A stretch of 64,000 nt of DNA from Nisaea sp. (GTDB lineage Bacteria; Pseudomonadota; Alphaproteobacteria; Thalassobaculales; Thalassobaculaceae), in assembly GCF_017640745.1 (NCBI RefSeq), contig NZ_JAEPQA010000026.1, positions 1 to 64,000 of the forward strand, in the 5' to 3' direction. Of the stretch, positions 27,530 to 36,941 are shown piece by piece (within the stretch, counting starts at the first letter, position 1; every line of letters starts with the position of its first letter). The notes beneath the pieces were generated by a model. The model searched no databases and was not told where the DNA came from. It worked only from the letters and a program-made list of their open reading frames with translations. The position numbers and the translations under genes were made by a program.

Positions 27530-29434
27530 TCAGCCACCGTGATCCGTCGGAAGCCGAAGCGTCACGGCGTCGAGCAACGCTTCCTCCGGCGTCGCATCCG
27601 ATGGCCATTGTAGCACGCTGAGGGGAAGCACCGGGGAAAGCTCTGCTCCCACCCGGTATCTCCAGTCTTTCTGTTGTTCGCGCAGCAGGACGACAGACGG
27701 CGTCCCAACGGCGTTGGCCATCGGAACCAGGGCCGTCGCTACGGTTGCGACCAGATCAATAGCTGCAAGCGCTTCGGCCAGCGCTTCGAGATCGTCCCTG
27801 ACATCGAATTCGGGCCAAGCGATGCGGTCGTCGCCCAGTACCGCTTCAAGTCGATTCCGGTCTGCGTCGACCATTCCGTATTGCAGCGGGACGAATCGAA
27901 TGCGCTCTAGCGCGCTCAGTGAGGCAAACCGTTCGATCTCCATTTCGAACGACCGATGCTGGAGCGGCTTGATGCTGCGCCAAGCGAGACCAACCAGACG
28001 GTATCTGCCGTCCGCGGACATTGTCCGGCGAAGGCGCGCGACCCGGCCCGGATCGGTCTGTAGCCAAGCCGAGGGCGTCCTCTCCATTTCCAGTCCCAGC
28101 TTGTGCGGAAGGCTGAGCAGCGGCAGCTGAGAGTGAAACCCGGAAATGTCGAGATCTGCATCGGGACGCCTCGGCACAACTTTCACGAATGGAAAAGATC
28201 TCTCGACCAACGGCACCAGCCGCGCATCGACCTCAACCGTGAAATGCTCCGGGCGACCGCGAAGCGCGGTCAGGTAGGACAATCCCCAAACCTCGTCCCC
28301 CAGACCTTGCTCTCCCCAGATCAGAATCTCTCGGTCGGCGATTCGACCGCTCTCCCAAAGCGGCAGGTCGAACGATGCCTTGGGCCAGAGCGTCCGCTCT
28401 CCCAAAGGCGCCTCAACGGGAGTGTACCATCTGTTTTCGTACACCTTCAGACCCTCGGCGTAGCGTCCTAACTTGAGCAGCGCGAGAGCAAGGTTGTTCT
28501 GGAAGCGCAGATCTTCCGGCGCCAGCTGTGTCGCACGCATCAGATATTTCAATGCTGCATCGACGGAGCCCAGCTCCATATGGATTGTCCCGACGGTGAA
28601 ATACCGTTCCGCATTCGCCGGATCGGCGATCACATGGCCGCGGGACAGGGCGAGAGCCCCGTCAAGATCTCCGGATCTTTCAACGATCGCCGCGCGGTTC
28701 ATCGCAACCGCTTGCGTGCCGGGCGCAACAATGTCCGCGAATCCGAGCAACCGCCGCGCACCGAGAAGCTTTCTGGAATCAATAAAGTTCCCGGCCGCCG
28801 CGATGTATCCGTTCACGGCAGACGGATCGCAAAGGATCGACCGGCAAAGGCCGAGACGGCTTTCGGGAATCTCATGAAATCGTTGATGAATGATACCGCG
28901 TAGCCGCCATGCCTCACTCGACTTGGGATCCTGCCGCAGAGCCGCCAGCACGTTTTCAAGTGCTTCGACGACCCGGCCGCGCTCCAACTGGCGTTCGGCC
29001 ATCGCGCATCCGGCACCTGGACCAGAGGCGCTGCTCGAGACCCAAGCCCTGGCATGAAGCTTCCGGGCCTTCGCCGCACTTTCCGACAAGGCCCCGAGAT
29101 TTCCGAAGACACGCCCATCCCCGGGCTCCAGCAAAGCCGCCCGTTTGAGCGCCGCGACCGCCGCAGGAACAGCTCCGCGCTGGAGCATTTTGTTCGAAAG
29201 GTTCACGTAGAGCCGGAAATCCTCCGGATCGGCAACGATCGCCCGTGACAAAAACTCGTGCCCGCGCTCGGGCCAGCCCCCGGCGAGAGCCGCCCAGCGG
29301 CCGGCTTCGGGCGGATCGATCATCGCCAGACTGCGCCGGGCAGCACGCTGATTCTGCCCGCCGGCCCGTTCCTGCAGTTCCTGTTTCAGACGACCGATCG
29401 GATCTCCACCGTCACCGCTGCTCGCGCGCGTCAT
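27530..29434 (-). CDS. TPR protein with C-terminal GT9/GT41-like domain (paralogue 5)
   Basis: The 634-residue protein starts at ATG 29434 behind a good GGAGG. The frame is open further upstream (to 29608), but that sequence overlaps the neighbouring gene and is not protein-like. TPR-type repeats fill residues to about 370 (DFRLYVNLSNKMLQRGAVPA; ERYFTVGTIHMELGSVDAAL). The catalytic-like half has ILIWGEQGLGDEVWGLSYL, VGLAWRSIKPLQHRSF, AIDLVATVATALVPMANAVG and TPSVVLLREQQKDWRYRVG, a variant of the D-W-R-W signature. It lies between the RTX gene and the Gfo/Idh oxidoreductase on the same strand. Confidence 0.83.
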   Translation of the reverse strand: MTRASSGDGGDPIGRLKQELQERAGGQNQRAARRSLAMIDPPEAGRWAALAGGWPERGHEFLSRAIVADPEDFRLYVNLSNKMLQRGAVPAAVAALKRAALLEPGDGRVFGNLGALSESAAKARKLHARAWVSSSASGPGAGCAMAERQLERGRVVEALENVLAALRQDPKSSEAWRLRGIIHQRFHEIPESRLGLCRSILCDPSAVNGYIAAAGNFIDSRKLLGARRLLGFADIVAPGTQAVAMNRAAIVERSGDLDGALALSRGHVIADPANAERYFTVGTIHMELGSVDAALKYLMRATQLAPEDLRFQNNLALALLKLGRYAEGLKVYENRWYTPVEAPLGERTLWPKASFDLPLWESGRIADREILIWGEQGLGDEVWGLSYLTALRGRPEHFTVEVDARLVPLVERSFPFVKVVPRRPDADLDISGFHSQLPLLSLPHKLGLEMERTPSAWLQTDPGRVARLRRTMSADGRYRLVGLAWRSIKPLQHRSFEMEIERFASLSALERIRFVPLQYGMVDADRNRLEAVLGDDRIAWPEFDVRDDLEALAEALAAIDLVATVATALVPMANAVGTPSVVLLREQQKDWRYRVGAELSPVLPLSVLQWPSDATPEEALLDAVTLRLPTDHGG

Positions 29435-29457
29435 ACCGGTAGACCTCCGGCCATGAT

Positions 29458-30534
29458 CTAGAGTCCCAGACGCTCCGACTTCGGGCCGTCCTTCAGTTCG
29501 ACCCAGCCGCCGACCTCCATGCTGCGATAGAGCGCATGAAGGAAGGCGAGCGCCTTGCTGCCCTCGTCGACCGAAACCGGCACATCGGTCTTGCCGGCAC
29601 GCCAGCAATCGATCACCTCGCGGATATAGGGTCCGTGCCCAAGCCCGTAACTGGTCGGAACCTCCTGCGAGCAGGTCTCGATCACGTCTTCATCGCCGGG
29701 CTGCGGCTCGACCGATTCCCAGGTTTCCACCAGGTTGATCGCGCGGCCGCCGACCTTGGCCAGCGCCTTGTCCCCGACAATATGGAGCGAAGCCTCGAAA
29801 TCCCTCGGCCGCGCCGCAGTCGTCGCCTCAATCGTGCCCATGGCCCCGTTCTCGAAGCGCACGATCGCGGTCGCGGTATCCTCGGCCTCGAGCTTGTTGA
29901 TGACTGCGCGTCCCTGAGCGCAAACAGCCTCGATCGGACCTCCGAGCCAGCGCATCGCGTCGATATGGTGGATCGCCTGCTGAGACAGTACGCCCCCGTC
30001 CATCAGCCAGCGGCCGTGCCAGGGGTCGTCATAATAAGACTGGTCACGGCTCCAATGCACCCTGATGCCGACCGTCACGAGTTTCCCGAAGCGGCCCTCG
30101 TCAACGGCACGGCGCAGGAACCGCATCGCCGGATTGTAACGGTTCTGCTTGATCTCTGCGCAGATCAGCCCGCGCGTCCGGGCGATCTCGGAAAGCTCGG
30201 CAGCATGCTCGAGACGGAGAGCGACCGGCTTCTCGACGATCACATTGATCCCGGCTTCGAGGACTTTCTTCGCGTGTTTATAATGGTTTCCCGACTCGGT
30301 CAGGATGCAGATCAGATCCGGTTTCGTGGCAATCAGCGCGTCGATATCCTGCACCACGGGGCTGCCGCCGACATCCTTGGCGAAGGCGGCCGACTTGCCG
30401 GCATCGAAATCCGTGACGGCGACGACATCCGCGATATCGGTGAGTTCGTCACGGAACACCTCGCGATACCGCGCCGACACCCGGCCACATCCAAGAACCC
30501 CGATCCGGGCCCGATTCGCCCCCGCCGCATTCAT
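29458..30534 (-). CDS. Gfo/Idh/MocA-family NAD(P)-dependent sugar oxidoreductase
   Basis: The 358-residue protein has the Rossmann start ARIGVLGCGRVSARYREVF, the family motif NVIVEKPVALRLEHA with the catalytic lysine of E-K-P, and WLMDGGVLSQQAIHHIDAM with the usual histidine. Such enzymes oxidise or reduce hydroxyls on nucleotide sugars or cyclitols; WbpB-type members work in amino-sugar acid synthesis. I chose ATG 30534, preceded by GGAG at a good distance; an ATG at 30588 has no such site. It is followed 23 bases later by the fifth TPR-glycosyltransferase. The substrate is unknown. Confidence 0.85.
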   Translation of the reverse strand: MNAAGANRARIGVLGCGRVSARYREVFRDELTDIADVVAVTDFDAGKSAAFAKDVGGSPVVQDIDALIATKPDLICILTESGNHYKHAKKVLEAGINVIVEKPVALRLEHAAELSEIARTRGLICAEIKQNRYNPAMRFLRRAVDEGRFGKLVTVGIRVHWSRDQSYYDDPWHGRWLMDGGVLSQQAIHHIDAMRWLGGPIEAVCAQGRAVINKLEAEDTATAIVRFENGAMGTIEATTAARPRDFEASLHIVGDKALAKVGGRAINLVETWESVEPQPGDEDVIETCSQEVPTSYGLGHGPYIREVIDCWRAGKTDVPVSVDEGSKALAFLHALYRSMEVGGWVELKDGPKSERLGL

Positions 30535-30677
30535 CGTCGTCTCACTCCACCCGTTGGATGCCGGCGCCGCGGGAGCGGCAACGGCCATGCCAAGCTAAAT
30601 GGCATGGAAGCCGGTGCTAAGAAAAGGGATTAAAGGCTTCTGACTCTGCCCACACGAGGCATCGACCGAACAGAAGT

Positions 30678-31694
30678 TCAAGCCTTCCGGCCATTACCGA
30701 GATAAGTGAACCAGGTCTTGGTCGCGTTTGCGATCGAATCCGGATCCCACAGCGGCGCATCCTTCCAGCGCTCGATGTCGGCCAGCATGCGGCGCACGCC
30801 CTCCTCGAACGGAATCTCCGGCGCCCAGCCGAGTTCGCTCTGGATCTTGGTGATGTCCGCCCATGTGACGTCAGGCTCGCCCGGCCGTTTCGGCACATAG
30901 ACGACCTCACCTTCAAGCAACTCGACGAGCCGGTTGATCGATTGCGGATTGCCGCCACCTGCATTGTAGATCTCGCCGCTCTTCTCGGTCCGTGCCGCCG
31001 CCAGGAAGGCTTTCGCCAGATCGGATGCATAGATGAAATCGCGTTCCTGGGTGCCGTCTCCGACGACTGTGTACGGCTTGCCGGCAAGTTTCTGACGCAG
31101 GAATACCCCGAACACCGCGCCGTAGGCCCCGGTTGTTCGGACCCGCGTGCCGTAGGCATTGAAAATTCGGACCGAATTGGCCGGCAGACCGTAGACCTGA
31201 TGCCAATGCATCACCGCTTCCTCGCCCTGGAACTTGCTGAGGGCGTAGGGATATTGCGGGCGGATCGGATGGGTCTCCAGCGTCGGCGTCTCGGCAAGCC
31301 CGTAGCATGAGGATGAAGCGGCATAGACGAGCTTCTCGATCCCAGCCGCGCGGGCACATTCGAGAACGTGGACGGTGCCCTGGACATTCGTTGCCATGTA
31401 ATCGATCGGCCGCTCGATCGACGGCACGATGTCGCCGATACCGGCAAAGTGAAAGACATAGCGCGCGCCGTCGAACGCCGGGCGGATCGAGTCCATGTCC
31501 CGAATATCCGCGTCGAAGACTTCCAGATTCTCATCGCCTTTATGGTGTTCGAGATTGCTCCGGTGTCCGCCAACGAAATTGTCGACGACACGGACATGCA
31601 AACCTTCCGACAGCAGAAGATCGACCATGTGGCTGCCGATGAAGCCCGCCCCGCCGGTGACGACTGCGATGCCCTGCACACTGGTTCCGCTCAT
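30678..31694 (-). CDS. NAD-dependent nucleotide-sugar epimerase/dehydratase (extended SDR)
   Basis: The 338-residue protein starts IAVVTGGAGFIGSHMVDLLL, the NAD-binding loop of extended SDRs. It has DIRDMDSIRPAFDG, YAASSSCYGLAETP and the catalytic Y-x-x-x-K in YPYALSKFQGEEAV. It resembles UDP-glucose or UDP-GlcNAc 4-epimerases and related dehydratases; the exact reaction cannot be fixed from motifs alone. It leads a leftward pair with the Gfo/Idh enzyme (gap 143 bases) and diverges from the small gene at 31817. Confidence 0.85.
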   Translation of the reverse strand: MSGTSVQGIAVVTGGAGFIGSHMVDLLLSEGLHVRVVDNFVGGHRSNLEHHKGDENLEVFDADIRDMDSIRPAFDGARYVFHFAGIGDIVPSIERPIDYMATNVQGTVHVLECARAAGIEKLVYAASSSCYGLAETPTLETHPIRPQYPYALSKFQGEEAVMHWHQVYGLPANSVRIFNAYGTRVRTTGAYGAVFGVFLRQKLAGKPYTVVGDGTQERDFIYASDLAKAFLAAARTEKSGEIYNAGGGNPQSINRLVELLEGEVVYVPKRPGEPDVTWADITKIQSELGWAPEIPFEEGVRRMLADIERWKDAPLWDPDSIANATKTWFTYLGNGRKA

Positions 31695-31816
31695 GAAGCG
31701 CGCCCCCCTCTGTTGAATTTCAGGCGCATAATTCGGATAACTCGCTCCATATCACAAGAAGCAGGAACACGGACAGTTTAGTATGGCGGATCGCAATCAG
31801 AGCCGATGGGCTTGAA

Positions 31817-32257
31817 ATGCCGACGAAATGGGTACTTGAATCAGACCTGCTCTTTCTTGAGCCGGCGGTCAGGTTCGCGGGCATTAATCCGAACGCAATC
31901 AGGGAATATCCCGGCCCGACGCGGGTCTCGGCGCTGACCTATCCGACGCCGTTTTGCCGGAGTTCGGTTCTGTGGATGCGCGCCCTGTCGCACCTTGTCG
32001 TCCGCAACAGGGATTTCGAGCTCTTCCTGATTGAAGTGAACTCCGAGAACGACATGAAAGAGACCAGTCGCACCCGAATCTATCCCGTGCTAGACGACCA
32101 GGTCATTCAATTGCTTACGCAGATCAACCGGGCCGATGCGCGCGACCTTAAGATCCAGAGCCAAAGGGTTGAGCACGTCCTTGAGCAACTGAAACACCGC
32201 GCATCGGATGCGCTGAAAGACGAAATCATGCAGCTCTACAGCAAAGATCCGCAATGA
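31817..32257 (+). CDS. Hypothetical protein
   Basis: This 146-residue frame begins MPTKWVLESDLLFLEPAVRF and ends with a charged, probably helical stretch (RVEHVLEQLKHRASDALKDEI). Composition is protein-like and the frame fills the space between the epimerase and lipoprotein genes. No family is recognised, and no signal peptide or membrane segment is present. A competing frame on the other strand (32090-32650) runs through both this gene and the lipoprotein, and I judge it a shadow. The ribosome site is not clear. Confidence 0.55.
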   Translation: MPTKWVLESDLLFLEPAVRFAGINPNAIREYPGPTRVSALTYPTPFCRSSVLWMRALSHLVVRNRDFELFLIEVNSENDMKETSRTRIYPVLDDQVIQLLTQINRADARDLKIQSQRVEHVLEQLKHRASDALKDEIMQLYSKDPQ

Positions 32258-32378
32258 GTGCCCGCACCGCGCCATTTCGCCGCCAGACTCGTGTTTTGGC
32301 TTGGACTCGAGAGTAACGCGGCGTATCCGGATACAAGAGTCGCACATCTGCGACGCCGAAATCGCAACAGGTTCCCTC

Positions 32379-32750
32379 ATGAAAAAGATTCTCGCGACCC
32401 TCGCCATTCTGACCAGCCTCGCCGCATGCACCTCGGATGAGGAAAGGATCGACGGCAGGTGGATCGGCACGATCTCCGAGGACGCGCGCAAAGAACTCCA
32501 GATCGAGGGTGAAATCGACGGCGATGTCTTCGTGGTACAGTTCGAACCCGATGCGGTCCATTTGAACGACACCGTCCGTGCGGCGGAGTATTCCACGAAC
32601 AAAGGCCGCACCCTGGTCAAATTCGAGAACGAAAACCGGGTGCTCACCATCTATCACGATGAGACAAACCCGAATAAAATACGGATGACAGCCGTCGGAT
32701 ATTTCCGCGGCAAAATCTATTCGTTCGATCTGGAACGCGACGGCGATTGA
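32379..32750 (+). CDS. Small predicted lipoprotein
   Basis: The 123-residue protein has a lipoprotein signal: MKKILATLAILTSLAACTS, with a lipobox L-A-A-C ending at Cys17. The mature part is acidic and predicted to be mainly strands (GRWIGTISEDARKELQIEGE; RTLVKFENENRVLTIYHDE). It should be a periplasm-facing lipid-anchored protein of unknown role. I chose ATG 32379 because it places the signal at the N-terminus; an earlier ATG at 32301 would bury it. Its stop overlaps a TTG that could start the next gene, but I start that one at 32783. Confidence 0.75.
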   Translation: MKKILATLAILTSLAACTSDEERIDGRWIGTISEDARKELQIEGEIDGDVFVVQFEPDAVHLNDTVRAAEYSTNKGRTLVKFENENRVLTIYHDETNPNKIRMTAVGYFRGKIYSFDLERDGD

Positions 32751-32782
32751 ACCAGGCTCAAGCGCGGCAGGACCAGATCAGA

Positions 32783-33985
32783 ATGGCGGCGGACAAGATC
32801 GGCATAGCCTGGACGGTGGATCCTAAATCCGGTTGGGGCATCTACGGATACAACATCATCCGGCACCTCTGCCTTCACACCCCTTATACTCCGGTTGCTC
32901 TGGAGGTCTCCGACCTCGGCTTCGCGGATCCGCTCGAGGCAGAACTGATCAAGGACAGGACCTCCACCCCGCTGAACGAAAACCCGGAATGCCTGGCGCC
33001 CTACGCCGGGACCGGAAGACGTCTTCCATTCCCGGTTCTCCACGCCCGCGGCGGCAACGTGGCTCCTCAATTCTCCAAACTTTCCAACGGAGTCATCGGC
33101 CGGAGGAACCATGCTCTGACATTTTTCGAGAATGCCAGGATCACGGCGCGCGATGTCGAGATTTACAATCGCTTCGCCAGTGTCGGCGCGGGATCGACAT
33201 GGAATGCGAACCTCCTGACAGCCGCCGGTGTGAAGAATGTCGCGGCCATCCTGCAGGGCATCGATCCGTCCCTATTCCACCCTGCGCCGAAGCGGGGGAT
33301 TTTCGAGGGCAGGTTCGTGATATTCGCCGGTGGCAAGATGGAATACCGCAAGGGACAGGATATCGCGCTGAGGGCGGTGAAGATCTTTGTCGACCGGCAC
33401 CCGGACGCCCTGCTTCTCTGCGTCTGGGGAAATCACTGGCCGGAAGCTTGGTCATACAAGCAATTCATAAGTTCTCCATATATCGACTTTGTGCCGCCTC
33501 CGGACGCGGAAGGCCGCCTCCAACTTCCGAAATGGTTTGAGGCATTCGGCTTGAATCGGCAGAATCTCTACGCTTTCAGCTCCTTTCCGCACATTCATAC
33601 CGCGGCCCTGATGCGTGAAGCCGATGTTGGGCTTTTCCCGAACCGCTGCGAGGGCGGAACCAACCTCGTCGCCATGGAAGCCATGGCTTGCGGGCTGCCG
33701 ACAATCATTTCCCACAATACGGGCCACCTCGACATCATTCATGACGGCGCATGTCTGCCATTGAAGTCTCAGGATGCGGTACCCGCATTCCATAGGAGCA
33801 TCGATACCGCCGGATGGGGCGAATCCTCCATCGATGAGATCGTCGAGGCACTGGAGTTCGCCTATCAGAACCGGGATGAAGCGGCGGAGATCGGCCGTAA
33901 AGGCGCGAAGCGGATGCATGAACTTTCGTGGGATCGGCAAATCGCCAAACTGCTCGCCTTCATCGAAGCCTATGGCCTTGACTGA
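32783..33985 (+). CDS. GT4-family glycosyltransferase
   Basis: The 400-residue protein has a GT-B fold: GIAWTVDPKSGWGIYGYNII near the start, VIFAGGKMEYRKGQDIALRAV opening the donor domain, and the donor-site helix GLFPNRCEGGTNLVAMEAMACGLPTI (start and end of the motif given). I chose ATG 32783 with AGGA about nine bases upstream; TTG 32747, overlapping the lipoprotein stop, is an alternative. It overlaps the next glycosyltransferase gene by 14 bases, so the two are probably co-expressed. Confidence 0.86.
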   Translation: MAADKIGIAWTVDPKSGWGIYGYNIIRHLCLHTPYTPVALEVSDLGFADPLEAELIKDRTSTPLNENPECLAPYAGTGRRLPFPVLHARGGNVAPQFSKLSNGVIGRRNHALTFFENARITARDVEIYNRFASVGAGSTWNANLLTAAGVKNVAAILQGIDPSLFHPAPKRGIFEGRFVIFAGGKMEYRKGQDIALRAVKIFVDRHPDALLLCVWGNHWPEAWSYKQFISSPYIDFVPPPDAEGRLQLPKWFEAFGLNRQNLYAFSSFPHIHTAALMREADVGLFPNRCEGGTNLVAMEAMACGLPTIISHNTGHLDIIHDGACLPLKSQDAVPAFHRSIDTAGWGESSIDEIVEALEFAYQNRDEAAEIGRKGAKRMHELSWDRQIAKLLAFIEAYGLD

Positions 33986-35078
33986 GGAAGGCCGCGCGAA
34001 AAGCACAAATCCGCCGGTCCATGCGATCGGCTGGTTTGAAGGGCGTTTCGGCTACAACGTCCACACGCGCAATTTTTTCGACAGCCTCTCGCGCTTGATT
34101 CCCGTCACAGCCTCTCCCCTGATCGGGCAGGAGGGGCCATGGCAAGCAGACCGGGATATCCTGCGCCATATCCCTGCCCTCTCGCCACGGGCGACCGTGG
34201 CGCTGCTGTACGCGGAGATGATGGATATCCTCGACGGCGCGCCGGGCCGGAGAATCGCCTATACGGTCTGGGAGTCGACCGTCTATCCGCCCAACTGGAT
34301 CGAGAAACTGCGCTCTGCCGACGAGGTTTGGATCCCGAGCAAGTGGGGGCGCAGTGTCCTGATCGAAAACGGTCTTGCGCCGGGCTCGGTACATGTCGTT
34401 CCGGAGGGGGTAGATCCTGCGCTCTTCAATCCCGCGATTGCGCCCACCGACGCGCTCCAGACCTTTCCCGGGTTCAAATTTCTCAATGTCGGACGGTTCG
34501 AGACGCGCAAGGGAACGCGCCTCTTGATCGAGACCTTCGACCGGGCCTTTGGGCCGAACGACGAGGTCTATCTCATCCTGGCCTGCGACAACCATCATGA
34601 TCCAGATTTCGATATTGCCAGGATTCTTCGTTCGCTGAATCTTCGTTATCCGAACCGGATCGCGTTCATACCTCCCGTGCGCAGCCACGCGCGCTTTGCC
34701 GAGCTCTACCGGGCCTGCGATGCTTTCGTCGCGCCTTTCCGGGCGGAAGGCTGGGGTCTGCCGGTCTGCGAAGCGATGGCCTGCGGCTTGCCAGTGATCG
34801 CAACGGATTATAGCGGCCCGACGGAATTCATGGATAAGTCGGTTTACCGGATCGGCTGCGAGATCGAAGAGATCTCTGACCCTCTCTACCTATCTTCTGC
34901 AACCGCGGGAGGACGCTGGGCCGAGCCGGACCCCGATCATCTCTGCGAACTCCTGCGGGCAGTCTACCGGAACCGAGAAGATGCAGCCCGGCGCGGTATG
35001 GCGGGTTCGCGCCATATCCTCGGACATTTCACCTGGGACGACGCGGCAAACGTGGCTCTCACCCGCCTAGGAACGTGA
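33972..35078 (+). CDS. GT4-family glycosyltransferase
   Basis: The 368-residue protein starts MALTEEGRAK, soon followed by HAIGWFEGRFGYNVHTRNFF. It has YTVWESTVYPPNWIEKL, FKFLNVGRFETRKGTRLLIE at the opening of the donor domain, and FVAPFRAEGWGLPVCEAMAC for nucleotide-sugar binding. The start lies inside the end of the previous glycosyltransferase gene. An upstream ATG at 33774 in this frame lies deep inside that gene and is unlikely. Its 3' end overlaps the convergent gene at 35067 by 12 bases. It probably adds a hexose-type sugar to a growing glycan. Confidence 0.88.
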   Translation: MALTEEGRAKSTNPPVHAIGWFEGRFGYNVHTRNFFDSLSRLIPVTASPLIGQEGPWQADRDILRHIPALSPRATVALLYAEMMDILDGAPGRRIAYTVWESTVYPPNWIEKLRSADEVWIPSKWGRSVLIENGLAPGSVHVVPEGVDPALFNPAIAPTDALQTFPGFKFLNVGRFETRKGTRLLIETFDRAFGPNDEVYLILACDNHHDPDFDIARILRSLNLRYPNRIAFIPPVRSHARFAELYRACDAFVAPFRAEGWGLPVCEAMACGLPVIATDYSGPTEFMDKSVYRIGCEIEEISDPLYLSSATAGGRWAEPDPDHLCELLRAVYRNREDAARRGMAGSRHILGHFTWDDAANVALTRLGT

Positions 35079-35999
35079 GGCAGCGAGCGTCAGGAGTTGT
35101 TTCCAGCTCGGCAGATTCGCTTCGAAAGTCGTATCCGCGTCGAGTGCGAGCGCCGAAGCCCTCGCATTCTCCGCCAAGCTTCGGCGCCACTCCGGATCTG
35201 TTCGTGCCCGTGCCAGTCCGTCTATCAGGACCTCGACAAACCTGTCGGCTGTCGCGCTGTCGACCCACAGACCGTTTTCCGCCGTCGCGACGTCCCTCAG
35301 CCCCCCGCTATGGGTACCGCAGACGACAACACCCGCAGCCATCAGGTCGAGAAGAGGCAATGCCGACCCACATAGGCCGCGCATGGAGAGGAACAGATCG
35401 CATTCCGGGACAGAGCGCCGCCACGCAACGGGGTTCTCGTAGTCCATCTCGATCCATTCGACACCCACGAAATCCGGGCTTAGCCGTGTTACCGCACCGC
35501 GTATATGAGCGAGATAGGGCTTGCCGGCCGGAAAGTACCCGATCCGTGAGACCAGCCTCGGAGCGGGCTGTCTGCTGCCCGACTCACGGCCCGGAAAATC
35601 AGTCGTTACCTCGACGCCAAGGACATGTTTTCCGAGATGATAGCGGCCGAGTTTCTGGCGCCAATACTCACCTGGCGCAACGGCGGCCACGGTCGCCGCA
35701 GATTTGCGTATCCGTGCTTGAGGCCCCCCGAAAAACGCGTAGGGATTCCAAACAAGCGGCGCCTGGAGATGTCCGGATTCGTCCAAAGCGGCTTGCAATG
35801 CCGGAGGGCGGTTCACATCGAAGACGACGAGCCAACCCGGCTCCGGGAGCGATTCGACGGCACCGGTGAAATTGAAAATCCGCGCATCGACCCCCGCGGC
35901 TCCGAGCCGCGCTATCTGGCTGCGGTAAAAGGCCAGCTTCTCTTCTCGGGCCCCTTCCTCCTCGGTCAGAACAAAACCGATCAACAGAACGCGCTCCAA
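35067..35999 (-). CDS. GT-B type glycosyltransferase, uncharacterised
   Basis: The 310-residue protein has a weak GT4-like plan. The N-terminal strand is VLLIGFVLTEEEGAREEKLA, the later half has DFVGVEWIEMDYENPVAW, and the donor-site-like region is DLFLSMRGLCGSALPLLDLMA followed by VVVCGTHSGGLRDVA. It lacks a clear E-x-x-x-x-x-x-E motif, having SALPLLDLM instead, so the fold assignment is tentative. It overlaps the end of the preceding gene by 19 bases and is the last gene of the leftward legB-legC-legG unit. Confidence 0.65.
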   Translation of the reverse strand: MERVLLIGFVLTEEEGAREEKLAFYRSQIARLGAAGVDARIFNFTGAVESLPEPGWLVVFDVNRPPALQAALDESGHLQAPLVWNPYAFFGGPQARIRKSAATVAAVAPGEYWRQKLGRYHLGKHVLGVEVTTDFPGRESGSRQPAPRLVSRIGYFPAGKPYLAHIRGAVTRLSPDFVGVEWIEMDYENPVAWRRSVPECDLFLSMRGLCGSALPLLDLMAAGVVVCGTHSGGLRDVATAENGLWVDSATADRFVEVLIDGLARARTDPEWRRSLAENARASALALDADTTFEANLPSWKQLLTLAASRS

Positions 36000-36916
36000 A
36001 AATCGAGCAGCTGCTTTTCCATGTTCGACTGGGAGTAGCCGGCTGCCGTCTGCCGACCGGCCTCAATCATGGAGGCGAAACAGTCCGGGTCGGCTCGAAG
36101 ACGCCTCAAAGTGTCGCCCAGCAGGTGCACGAGATTGTCCGGCGTCGCTTCGTCATACCAGCGGCCATTCTGCTCGGTCGCATAGTCGAGACCGCCGCCA
36201 CCATGATAACCAACCACCACGCAACCCGCCGACATCGCTTCCAATGGAGGCAACCCGAGGCCTTCATGCGTGCTCAACGATAAAAAGATCGCGCTTTCCG
36301 CCATGCGCTCGGCGACCTTGTCGGGATGCATCTTATGGATACTTGCAAAGGCGATTTGTCTCAGTTCGGGATACTCAAAGCACAAGCCATACATCACCGT
36401 TCCGAATTCAACGACCCGCTTTCTAGGCATGTAGCAGACCTGCAGCTTCTTGGGCCCGTCGACCTTTGGAGCGGGACGAATTGCCGGACTGACAATAACC
36501 GGATTCTCGACCTGGTGTACCTTTCGCAGATACTGCGCAATCGGCTCGGAGACGCAGAGGAACGCGTCGATTGGAAAATCCGACAGTCGTTCATGGGGCT
36601 GGAGCGTGCTGTCCAGGAAATAATGGTTCTGGCAGAAGAAAACCCGCCTGACGGGCAGAGATATGAAACGGTCAAAGATATGCCGAGGCAGGGAATCGTG
36701 CAGCACGAGGGTATCGCCGGGCCGGATTGGAAGAAGCTTTCCGTTTGCGAACGACGCATCCGGATTGATCCAGTCAGGGCGTCCTCCTTCGAAAGTGCTC
36801 GAAACCTTCGCGTCAAAACCCGCGCGACGGAGTGTGGCGACATGCTCGGCCTGCACCATTACGCCTCCGATCGGAACCTCGAGGTTCTTGACTGAGAGAT
36901 AGATAATCTGAGCCAT
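35981..36916 (-). CDS. GT4-like glycosyltransferase
   Basis: The 311-residue protein starts IIYLSVKNLEVPIGGVMVQAEHVATL, an acceptor-domain start seen in GT4 enzymes. It has FFCQNHYFLD, VCYMPRKRVVEFGTVMYGL and the donor-site segment IFLSLSTHEGLGLPPLEAMSA with both glutamates. It is shorter than usual GT4 proteins but contains both lobes. It sits 25 bases after legG and overlaps the next gene, so it is part of the legionaminate-type leftward operon and may use one of its products. Confidence 0.75.
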   Translation of the reverse strand: MAQIIYLSVKNLEVPIGGVMVQAEHVATLRRAGFDAKVSSTFEGGRPDWINPDASFANGKLLPIRPGDTLVLHDSLPRHIFDRFISLPVRRVFFCQNHYFLDSTLQPHERLSDFPIDAFLCVSEPIAQYLRKVHQVENPVIVSPAIRPAPKVDGPKKLQVCYMPRKRVVEFGTVMYGLCFEYPELRQIAFASIHKMHPDKVAERMAESAIFLSLSTHEGLGLPPLEAMSAGCVVVGYHGGGGLDYATEQNGRWYDEATPDNLVHLLGDTLRRLRADPDCFASMIEAGRQTAAGYSQSNMEKQLLDFWSAFC

Positions 36917-36941
36917 GTCTGGTTCGCCCGGACCCCCGGCT

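Noticed and set aside
29435-29608. Upstream extension of the fifth TPR-glycosyltransferase gene
   Set aside because: The added residues are Arg/Gly/Gln-rich and overlap the oxidoreductase gene; a strong GGAGG supports the start at 29434.
32090-32650. Minus-strand frame of 186 codons across the hypothetical and lipoprotein genes
   Set aside because: The + strand gene here has a clear lipoprotein signal with a lipobox, so the minus frame is the shadow.
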